Positions 13,317-19,050 of a stretch of DNA of 19,050 bases are shown piece after piece. A model generated the notes under the pieces. That model was not told where the DNA came from and did not search any database. It was given only the letters and a program-made list of their open reading frames with translations. This stretch comes from an uncultured Clostridia bacterium (GTDB lineage Bacteria; Bacillota; Clostridia; TANB77; CAG-508). The number at the start of each line of letters is the position of its first letter. The first letter of the stretch is position 1. Position numbers and translations under genes: made by a program. The stretch covers positions 29,480 to 48,529 of the forward strand of contig CAOTKV010000015.1 in assembly GCA_948530865.1 (NCBI GenBank), in the 5' to 3' direction.

Positions 13317-15185
13317 TTACCATATATCATCTGTAAAGTTATTCTTTTTATTTCCTTTTTTGAATTTATTAAATAGACCTCCACTTTTTTTAGCAGTTTC
13401 TTTTGTTATTTCAAAATCTTCAATTCCACCACTATTTTTTCTTTGAGCTTTTTTCCAATCATCAAATAATTGAACCTCTTGTTCCTCTTCTTCATAAGGT
13501 AATCCATTTTCTTCAAAAGCGATTTCTTTAAAAACACTTTTATTTTGAGGTTTACTTATTTTTCTTGTTATCTTTTTATCAGAAAAATTCATCTCTTCTT
13601 CTACTTTAGATTTTGCTGCAACAACATTTGCCTCAGTAAAATCTATTTCTTTATATTTATCTCCAAATATATCAAATTCTTCTACATCAGGAGTTACTAT
13701 ATTGTTTGTACTATTTACATTACTAATTAATTCTTCTATTGATGTTATATTATTATTTGAAGTTTCATCATCATCAAATGTAGACATATATTCTTCTGTT
13801 TCAGCTTCTTCCTCTATTTCCTCAACAGTTTCTCCAAAATCTTTAAAGTTCATTTTTGCATATTCATCATCAATATCTTCGTCATCTTCTTCATATCCAT
13901 CAATTTGGAAAGGAATTTTCTCAACCACTTCAACAATAACTTCTTCTTTTTGTTCTTCTACTGGTTTAGGAGATTCTACTACAGCTGGTGCTTCATCAGA
14001 TTCTCTTGGAATATCAAATTCAGCAATATCTCTACCAAAAGTTTCTGAAACAGTTTCATAAAATGTAGAATATATTCCTCTTATTCCTTCTATTCTCCAA
14101 TAATTTGAGTTTATTAATGTTGCTGTATTTAAGTTTACACGGTTCTTTTCTCTTTTAAATCTCTCTTCTTTATCTCTAATATCTGTTAGATATGATTTAT
14201 TATAAAGCTCCTTATAAGCTTTCTTTGTTGCTTTATTGGAAATTTCTCTTAATAGTAAATCATATAAATTATCTATTTGAGTAGTATCTGTATCAAAATT
14301 TTCGCAGGCTTCACCCATTAATCTATTATGAGATTTTGTACCATGTATAACTGTCATTCTTTCATAATCTAAAAATTGAACTTCATATTCTTTAACTGCT
14401 AATACAAAATCAATTTTAGCTTTTTCATTTCTAGCATATTTTTTATGTAAGTTTATTTTTGCTGTTCCATTCTCTATATCTGATAATAGTTTTGTCATTT
14501 TATCATATATAACTAAATAAGATGCTGCTTCCTTTTTTGCTGTCTCTAATCCAAATCTAGTTACGCATTTAATAACTTCTGTATTAAAAGGTATTTTTTC
14601 ATTTTTACCATTTTCTAATAATGTTTGTATAATATCTTCTTCATCATCAAATTTAGCAAATGCCTTTAAGTTTGATACATCTTCTGATGTTATACCCTCA
14701 TAGTTGCTTCTAGCAATTTCATATAGCTCATTATAATCATTTTCTGCCATTTTTTTGTATCTTTTGCATTTTGATAATTCAAATTTCTTTTCATTATATG
14801 AATCTAGTGCGCCTAATAATCTTTCTTTTGTTTCTACCATAGCAGCATTATTTTCTTGAACATCTTCTTCAATTTTTTCAATGCATCTTCTTATATCTTC
14901 AACTTTTCCATCTAAGTTATTAAATAATAAGTTTCTATCATATTCTAATTTGGCACTTCTTTTATACAATTTTTTTTGGGCTAATTGAATTTCTTTAATT
15001 ACTTCAAAACTTTTATTGTATTCTTGAGCTGCAGCAAGTTCTTTTTGATAGTTAATTTGATATTTTTCTAGTTTTTCAACAAGTCCACAGTAATTATTGT
15101 AATTATCTCTTAAATTACATTCTCTTCTATAATTAAGTAAATTATCGAAATATCGTTCTAATACGATAGCACTTCTTTCATACAT
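13317..15185 (-). CDS. Large coiled-coil protein of unknown function
   Basis: I cannot assign this 622-aa protein. Residues 1-385 are almost wholly helical with heptad-like charged segments (for example EKLEKYQINYQKELAAAQEY, 37-56; KVEDIRRCIEKIEEDVQ, 94-110; DKEERFKREKNRV, 338-350), so a long coiled coil or helical bundle is likely. Residues 390-590 are low-complexity and very acidic (EEDDEDIDDE, 432-441; ETVEEIEEEAETEE, 452-465), and the last 25 residues turn basic (GGLFNKFKKGNKKNN). There is no signal peptide, membrane helix or sorting motif, so it should be cytoplasmic. GGGGG lies 10 bases upstream of ATG at 15185. It has its own promoter and terminator. A cytoskeletal, scaffolding or cell-division accessory role is possible but unsupported. 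Confidence 0.7.
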   Translation of the reverse strand: MYERSAIVLERYFDNLLNYRRECNLRDNYNNYCGLVEKLEKYQINYQKELAAAQEYNKSFEVIKEIQLAQKKLYKRSAKLEYDRNLLFNNLDGKVEDIRRCIEKIEEDVQENNAAMVETKERLLGALDSYNEKKFELSKCKRYKKMAENDYNELYEIARSNYEGITSEDVSNLKAFAKFDDEEDIIQTLLENGKNEKIPFNTEVIKCVTRFGLETAKKEAASYLVIYDKMTKLLSDIENGTAKINLHKKYARNEKAKIDFVLAVKEYEVQFLDYERMTVIHGTKSHNRLMGEACENFDTDTTQIDNLYDLLLREISNKATKKAYKELYNKSYLTDIRDKEERFKREKNRVNLNTATLINSNYWRIEGIRGIYSTFYETVSETFGRDIAEFDIPRESDEAPAVVESPKPVEEQKEEVIVEVVEKIPFQIDGYEEDDEDIDDEYAKMNFKDFGETVEEIEEEAETEEYMSTFDDDETSNNNITSIEELISNVNSTNNIVTPDVEEFDIFGDKYKEIDFTEANVVAAKSKVEEEMNFSDKKITRKISKPQNKSVFKEIAFEENGLPYEEEEQEVQLFDDWKKAQRKNSGGIEDFEITKETAKKSGGLFNKFKKGNKKNNFTDDIW

Positions 15186-15246
15186 ATAAATACTGCCCCC
15201 TAAAAATATTTAAATGCAATGAGATAGTTTCCCAGCATTTTTTAAT

Positions 15247-15275
15247 ATTATATATAAATTTGAAAAAAATGTCTA
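15247..15275 (-). promoter_or_regulatory. Sigma-A-type promoter of the coiled-coil gene
   Basis: On the minus strand TAGACA (15275-15270), 17 bases, TATAAT (15252-15247). The leader contains a small stem, AAATGC / GCATTT, around a 17-base loop just upstream of the ribosome binding site. Confidence 0.65.
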
Positions 15276-15312
15276 CAAAAAAAGTCGATTTTTTTTATAT
15301 TTTATATATCTG

Positions 15313-15341
15313 TTTCCATTTTGTAAAAAATATGTTATAAT
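15313..15341 (+). promoter_or_regulatory. Probable promoter of the 59-aa membrane peptide gene
   Basis: TTTCCA (15313-15318), 17 bases, TATAAT (15336-15341), about 45 bases before the ATG at 15386. The -10 is perfect, the -35 weak. Confidence 0.5.
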
Positions 15342-15385
15342 ATCTATATATCGTTATAGATTTTTTGAAAAGGAGGCTCACAATT

Positions 15386-15565
15386 ATGTGGTTGTTGTAC
15401 CTTATCCTTATGGTTGTTGCTTTTCGGTGTTTATGGCCTATTATTATCGGTATCTGGGCAATTCTGCTCACACCTATAATTTTGGTCTTCAGCTGGATGT
15501 GGGAACACAAGTGGATTACGCTGTTCATATTGCTTATTATCGTTGGGCTTGCGCAAATCTTCTAA
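15386..15565 (+). CDS. Small membrane peptide, 59 aa
   Basis: From ATG at 15386 the product is a 59-aa, almost entirely hydrophobic peptide: MWLLYLILMVVAF..., a first membrane segment (about 2-36, possibly two short passes around LWPIIIGIWAILL), a short polar turn SWMWEHKW, and a second segment LFILLIIVGLAQIF. A TTG at 15365 is in frame, but the AAAGGAGG at 15368-15376 lies inside that extension and points to ATG at 15386. Tryptophan is frequent (six). Codon use is richer in G and C than the surroundings. It has its own promoter and an elaborate terminator, so it is a real single-gene unit. I do not recognise the family; a membrane regulator or toxin-like peptide are possibilities only. Confidence 0.65.
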   Translation: MWLLYLILMVVAFRCLWPIIIGIWAILLTPIILVFSWMWEHKWITLFILLIIVGLAQIF

Positions 15566-15573
15566 AATCCTTA

Positions 15574-15593
15574 CAGACATGAATTCAAGTCTG
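15574..15593. other. Short dyad after the 59-aa gene
   Basis: CAGAC (15574-15578) and GTCTG (15589-15593) flank ATGAATTCAA, giving a nearly symmetric 20-base site between the stop codon and the main terminator. It could be a minor hairpin of the 3' UTR. Confidence 0.35.
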
Positions 15594-15601
15594 CTATATT
15601 C

Positions 15602-15655
15602 ACACTTGCATTATTTCTGGGAGCACGTCTCCCAAAAAACTGCAAGTGTTTTTTT
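15602..15655 (+). terminator. Two-tiered Rho-independent terminator
   Basis: An outer stem ACACTTGCA (15602-15610) / TGCAAGTGT (15641-15649) encloses an inner stem GGGAG (15619-15623) / CTCCC (15629-15633), followed by a run of T to 15655. It ends transcription of the small membrane gene 40 bases downstream of its stop and insulates murE. Confidence 0.85.
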
Positions 15656-15667
15656 ATTTCAATTCTA

Positions 15668-15697
15668 TTTACAAAAAGTCTAGTTTAGTTATATAAT
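15668..15697 (+). promoter_or_regulatory. Sigma-A-type promoter of murE
   Basis: TTTACA (15668-15673), 18 bases, TATAAT (15692-15697). Transcription would begin near 15704, so the in-frame ATG at 15700 is not in the message; this supports the start at 15736. Confidence 0.75.
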
Positions 15698-15735
15698 TCA
15701 TGCATAGTAACCTTTTAAGAATTGGAGGGATGACT

Positions 15736-17229
15736 ATGTTACTTAATAAATTAATTTCTGAGGTAGAAGTAATAAACAAAGTTGGTGATCTAAATTTAGA
15801 TATAACTAATATACATTCTGACTCAAGAAAAATCAAAGAAGGAGGGCTTTTTATAGCAATTAATGGATTCACAAAAAATGGTACTGAATTCATTCCAGAT
15901 GCTATAAAAAATGGTGCAAAAGCAGTTATTGTTGAACCTGAAGTTGATTTAAAATCACTAGATATACCTGATGGTATGCCTGCAATTTCGGTTAAAAATA
16001 CAAGAAAAGCCTTAGCACAAACAGCCTGTGAATTTTACGATAATCCTTCAAGAAAATTAAAACTTATCGGAATCACAGGAACAAAAGGAAAAACTACTAC
16101 TACATTTATGGTAAAATCTATTTTACAAAATCATGGTTTAAATGTAGGTCTAATTGGTAGTATTGCAGTTTACATTAACGATGAAAAAATTGAAGATACA
16201 GACAGAACAACTCCTGAAAGCATAGAAATTCAAAAACATCTTGCTATGATGGTAGAAAAAAATGTTGATGTTGCTGTTATCGAAGTATCTTCACAAGCAA
16301 TGAAACTTGATAGAGTTACTGGATGTGAATTTGATGTTGGTTTATTTACAAATCTAACAGAAGATCATATTAGTCCAAAAGAGCATCCATCAATGGAAGA
16401 TTATTTTAATTGTAAACTTGAATTATTAAAAATTTCAAAACATGCTGTAATTAATAATGATGATGAAACAGTTAGAAAAATTAAAGATTTACTTCCAAAA
16501 AAAGATATAAAAACTTTTTCTATTGAAAACGATTCAGATTTTAAAGTAAATCCAAACAATATTGTAATTACTGATTCATATATTGATTTTTCAATAATGT
16601 TTAATGGAAAAGAAGAAAGAATTGAAGCATGCATACCTGGAAAATTTAGTGTTTATAATGCTTCAGGTGCAATAGCTGTTTCTTCATATTTTGGTGTTAC
16701 ACCTGATGAAATTAGAGAAGCTCTTAAAACTTTAAAAGTTTTAGGAAGAAGTGAATTAGTTGATAATAAACTTGGCTTAACAATTATGATAGATTATGCA
16801 CATACCCCATCTAGTTTAGAAAGCATATTAACTGCTGTAAAATCTTATGCAAAAGGAAAAATTATTTGTGCTTGGGGTGTTGGTGGTGATAGAGATGCTG
16901 CCAAACGTCCTATTATGGGTGAAATTTCAGGGCGTTTAGCTGATTACACTGTATTAATGTCTGATCAAGTACGTACAGAAGATCCTTTAAAAATATTAAA
17001 AGAAATTGAAGTCGGAATTATTCCAACTGGAAAACCTTATAAAATTGTTGTTGATAGAACAGAAGGAATTAGATATGCTATATCTATTGCAAAACCTGGC
17101 GATATTATAGTTATTCCTGGTCTTGGACATGACTTATATCTTGAGAAAAATGGCGTTAAATATCCATATGATGAAAGAAAAGTTATAGCAAAATTAATTG
17201 ATGAAATGGTTGCTTCTGGGGAAAAATAA
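15736..17229 (+). CDS. murE: UDP-N-acetylmuramyl-tripeptide synthetase (MurE family)
   Basis: A 497-aa cytoplasmic Mur ligase that adds the third residue to the UDP-MurNAc-dipeptide, driven by ATP. Domains: N-terminal uridine-binding region with SDSRKIKEGGLFIAI (28-42), the central ATPase with P-loop GITGTKGKTTTT (112-123) and YFNCKLELL with the likely carbamylated lysine (227), and the C-terminal domain with VLGRSELVDN and WGVGGDRDAAKRP. At the place where DAP-specific enzymes have DNPR this protein has DQVR (410-413), and GKGHE is replaced by GLGHD (462-466). Substrate is therefore uncertain, although dapF nearby suggests meso-DAP. GGAGG 7 bases before ATG at 15736 sets the start; the longer in-frame start at 15700 lies in the promoter. 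Confidence 0.92.
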   Translation: MLLNKLISEVEVINKVGDLNLDITNIHSDSRKIKEGGLFIAINGFTKNGTEFIPDAIKNGAKAVIVEPEVDLKSLDIPDGMPAISVKNTRKALAQTACEFYDNPSRKLKLIGITGTKGKTTTTFMVKSILQNHGLNVGLIGSIAVYINDEKIEDTDRTTPESIEIQKHLAMMVEKNVDVAVIEVSSQAMKLDRVTGCEFDVGLFTNLTEDHISPKEHPSMEDYFNCKLELLKISKHAVINNDDETVRKIKDLLPKKDIKTFSIENDSDFKVNPNNIVITDSYIDFSIMFNGKEERIEACIPGKFSVYNASGAIAVSSYFGVTPDEIREALKTLKVLGRSELVDNKLGLTIMIDYAHTPSSLESILTAVKSYAKGKIICAWGVGGDRDAAKRPIMGEISGRLADYTVLMSDQVRTEDPLKILKEIEVGIIPTGKPYKIVVDRTEGIRYAISIAKPGDIIVIPGLGHDLYLEKNGVKYPYDERKVIAKLIDEMVASGEK

Positions 17230-17421
17230 ATTATTATTTGTGTGAGTGAATTTTCTACAACTTTTAATTATGCTTTGTAGATAATTCTAAAAATTTATCA
17301 TTCCTTGCTGGTCGACTTCACTTCGTTTCGCTCCCAAACTGCGCGTCACTCTAAATTTTTAAATTATTCTACAAAGCTTTAATAAATATGTGCAAAAAAT
17401 TTACTCACCAAATAATAATTT
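17228..17421. repeat. Palindromic MITE-like element, copy B (inverted relative to copy A)
   Basis: A 194-bp unit bounded by inverted repeats TTATTTGTGTGAGTGAATTT (left) and its mate ending at 17421. An inner inverted pair at 17272-17297 and 17352-17377 matches that of copy A, as does the GC-rich segment (CAAACTGCGCGTCAC, 17335-17349). The central part is about 10 bases longer than in copy A and differs there (CGACTTCACTTCGTTTCGCTCCC). The left end overlaps the last two bases of the murE stop codon. The fold could serve as murE's terminator, since no ordinary one is present. Confidence 0.82.
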
Positions 17422-17426
17422 CAAAT

Positions 17427-17487
17427 AGCCTAAGACACAAATATTTGCTAGACAATAAATTTACAGCAGTTATTTAAATTCTAGGCT
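17427..17487. repeat. Inverted repeat between copies B and C
   Basis: AGCCTAAGA (17427-17435) pairs with TCTAGGCT (17480-17487) apart from one unpaired base, with weaker pairing inside (TTGCT and AGCAG). It fills the gap between elements B and C; whether it is part of either is not clear. Confidence 0.4.
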
Positions 17488-17492
17488 GTTAC

Positions 17493-17767
17493 AAATTTTA
17501 TTTATTGTAGTAATTTTAAATTTGGCACTTAATATTTTTATATAATAATTTTCTGAGAGAAAAGTTCGAATGTAAACAAAGTATTTTATTAGTAGAATAT
17601 TTTTAAAGAAAATAGGGAATCTCAAACTTGCTTTGAGGGCGCTGTTTTCTTTAAAAATTTAATTCTACTTTAAAATGCGTCTGAATACCGAGAACTTTGA
17701 AAGAAGAAAATGTATTATATAAAAATATAAGTTATACAATTAAAATTACTCACACAAATAACAATTT
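17493..17767. repeat. Long palindromic element, copy C (same ends, different interior)
   Basis: A 275-bp imperfect palindrome whose arms of about 130 bases match each other through most of their length, closing on CTCAAA-CTTGC-TTTGAG at 17621-17637. Matching segments include TTTTTATATAATA (left arm) against its mate at 17713-17726, and TTTTTAAAGAAAA at 17600-17612 against its mate at 17645-17657. The right end reads, inward, TTATTTGTGTGAGTAATTTT, the same terminus as copies A and B, but the interior is unrelated to theirs. The right end overlaps the stop codon of dapF. It can act as dapF's terminator. Confidence 0.78.
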
Positions 17768-18587
17768 ATATATTCATTTCACCCTCATACACAAATTCTG
17801 CACTTCCTTGCATTAATATTTTTTCTCCATCATAATTTACTTTTAAATTTCCACCTTTTAATTCCACAGTTAATTCACTTTTTGTGGATTTATACAGATT
17901 TGAAATAACTGAAGCTGCACATGCTCCCGTGCCACAACTAAGTGTTTCTCCGACTCCCCTTTCCCAAACTCTAACTTTTATAGTATTTTCATTTTTTATT
18001 TGTACAAATTCAACATTAGTTTTATTTGGAAAATATTTATAGTTTTCAATTAACCTTCCATATTTTTCTATATCAATTTCATCAATATTGTCTACAAAAC
18101 ACACTGCATGCGGATTCCCAATAGATATTGGATACACTTTTAGTTTTTCTATCTGTAAATATGTACCTTCTATATCTTCACAATACACTGGAATATCATT
18201 AAAATTTAATATTGGTTTTCCCATATCAACTTGAACAAATACAACAGTATTTCCTTCCACAATCAATTTTATTTTCTTTATTCCTGCCAATGTTTCAATT
18301 TCTTGCTCATCTTTTTTCATTATATTTTTTTCATATAAGTATTTTGCAAAACACCTTATTCCATTTCCGCACATTTCTGCTTCTGTTCCATCCTGATTGA
18401 AAACTCTCATTCTATATTTAGTTTTAGTTCCATTATCTAATATTAGTACTCCATCTGCCCCTACCCCAAAGTGTCTGTCACATAAAAACTTAGCTAATAA
18501 TTTAAAACTATATTCAAATTTATTTTCTAAATTATTTACAATTATAAAATCATTTCCTGCTGCTTGCATCTTAGAAAAAAAGAACAC
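17766..18587 (-). CDS. dapF: Diaminopimelate epimerase
   Basis: A 273-aa cofactor-free epimerase that converts LL- to meso-diaminopimelate, the precursor of lysine and of many Gram-positive cross-links. Both active-site cysteines are in their expected motifs: C73 in EMCGNGIRCFAKY and C218 in TLSCGTGACAAS. Substrate contacts are also visible: KMQAAGNDF (6-14), IGNPHAV (156-162) and WERGVGET (208-215). Length is normal. The start is GTG at 18587, preceded by GAGGTGA at a good distance; no better ATG exists upstream. It lies 57 bases downstream of the PASTA gene with no obvious terminator between, so co-transcription is likely. Its 3' end abuts repeat C. Confidence 0.95.
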   Translation of the reverse strand: MFFFSKMQAAGNDFIIVNNLENKFEYSFKLLAKFLCDRHFGVGADGVLILDNGTKTKYRMRVFNQDGTEAEMCGNGIRCFAKYLYEKNIMKKDEQEIETLAGIKKIKLIVEGNTVVFVQVDMGKPILNFNDIPVYCEDIEGTYLQIEKLKVYPISIGNPHAVCFVDNIDEIDIEKYGRLIENYKYFPNKTNVEFVQIKNENTIKVRVWERGVGETLSCGTGACAASVISNLYKSTKSELTVELKGGNLKVNYDGEKILMQGSAEFVYEGEMNI

Positions 18588-18644
18588 ACAATCACCTCTT
18601 TCTTTAAAGTAATTGTATGCTCTTAAAATTAAATTTATTCTCTT

Positions 18645-19050
18645 TTATTGTCCGTCTTTTAATTCTTCTTTTATAACAACATTTATAACTGTACCTTCTT
18701 CAACCTCAGTTTCGAAAGTTGGCTCTTGTGTTATAACTATACCATTTGTTCCATCAACTGAAATATTTAAGTTTTGGCTTCTCAATGAATTAGCTGCTTG
18801 TTCTGCAGTCATTCCCTTAACATTTGGAACTTGAACCTTCTTTCTATCTGTTTCACTTGATGTATATAAACATATTACCGAATTTTCTGATAAAGCTATT
18901 CCTGCTTTTGGTATTTGATCTGCAACTAATACTGCATTCGGATCTTCTTGAGTATTGTAAACAACATTAAACCCAAGTGAAAACAATTTGCTATAAGCTT
19001 CACTTATAGTCATATCTTTAACATTTATTACTGCAATTTGCTTATTTTCT
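18645..19050 (-). CDS. C-terminal part of a PASTA-domain protein (penicillin-binding protein or Ser/Thr kinase), partial
   Basis: The frame is open to the right edge of the window, so the 5' end is missing; the ATG at 19013 is internal and not a true start. About 135 residues are visible, made of two PASTA domains: one with INVKDMTISEAYSKLFSLGF, the other with VPNVKGMTAEQAANSLRSQN and ending in EGTVINVVIKEE. PASTA domains bind peptidoglycan fragments and occur at the C-terminus of division or sporulation transpeptidases (PBP2B/SpoVD type) and of PknB-type kinases. Two domains followed by a short acidic tail suit a PBP slightly better, and murE and dapF nearby agree, but the catalytic part lies outside the window. 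Confidence 0.8.
   Translation of the reverse strand, partial: ENKQIAVINVKDMTISEAYSKLFSLGFNVVYNTQEDPNAVLVADQIPKAGIALSENSVICLYTSSETDRKKVQVPNVKGMTAEQAANSLRSQNLNISVDGTNGIVITQEPTFETEVEEGTVINVVIKEELKDGQ

Noticed and set aside
13702..14061. Plus-strand serine-rich open frame opposite the coiled-coil gene
   Set aside because: It mirrors the acidic Glu/Asp region of the minus-strand gene (GAA/GAT read as TTC/ATC and TCT) and has no promoter or ribosome binding site.
15295..15528. Minus-strand 77-codon frame overlapping the 59-aa gene
   Set aside because: The plus-strand gene has a clear AAGGAGG, start and terminator; the minus frame has none.
15388..15582. Second plus-strand frame over the 59-aa gene
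   Set aside because: It lacks a positioned ribosome binding site and reads as polar noise, whereas the overlapping frame gives coherent membrane segments.
17272..17377. tRNA-like fold in the GC-richer repeat core
   Set aside because: The pairing is a plain foldback; no cloverleaf arms, T-loop sequence or anticodon stem were found.

Overview
The window looks like chromosome of an AT-rich, low-GC Gram-positive anaerobe, most likely an uncultured member of Clostridia. The reasons are strong AGGAGG-type ribosome binding sites, sigma-A-like promoters (TTGACA/TATAAT), an oxygen-sensitive class III ribonucleotide reductase as the only RNR present, a DUF1836 regulator, a PASTA-domain protein, a sortase, and a murE/dapF pair. 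Species cannot be named from the sequence.

Layout from left to right. (1) 21-2890, minus strand: a Ktr/Trk potassium uptake operon (membrane subunit, then an unusually short RCK subunit, then a COG2426 membrane protein), followed by a DUF1836 regulator with its own promoter. (2) 3003-3511, minus: two tandem paralogous small membrane proteins; the upstream copy is broken by one extra base. (3) 3606-5794, minus: a membrane protein with about four Ig-like repeats, followed by a REC-GGDEF protein, as an operon. (4) 5884-6067: a palindromic repeat element. (5) 6119-7580, plus: a secreted SH3b-CAP protein and an orphan 199-aa protein. (6) 7648-11973, minus: nrdD, nrdG, prs and rpsU. rpsU (7648-7818) is a 56-aa gene that is easily missed. 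(7) 12429-15185, minus: a sortase and a 622-aa coiled-coil protein of unknown function, each with its own promoter and terminator. (8) 15386-17229, plus: a 59-aa membrane peptide and murE. (9) 17228-17767: two more palindromic elements filling the gap between convergent murE and dapF. (10) 17766-19050, minus: dapF and the C-terminus of a PASTA protein that runs off the window.

Functional themes are potassium homeostasis, anaerobic deoxynucleotide supply (nrdDG with PRPP synthase) and cell envelope building (murE, dapF, PASTA protein, sortase, CAP and Ig-like surface proteins), with a possible nucleotide second-messenger input (GGDEF).

The most unusual items are a family of three foldback elements sharing terminal inverted repeats, two of which abut stop codons exactly; the single-base-frameshifted small membrane paralogue; a Ktr regulatory subunit lacking its C-terminal ligand domain; and a MurE whose DAP-recognition motif is altered. 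No tRNA, rRNA, CRISPR array, transposase or phage gene was seen.
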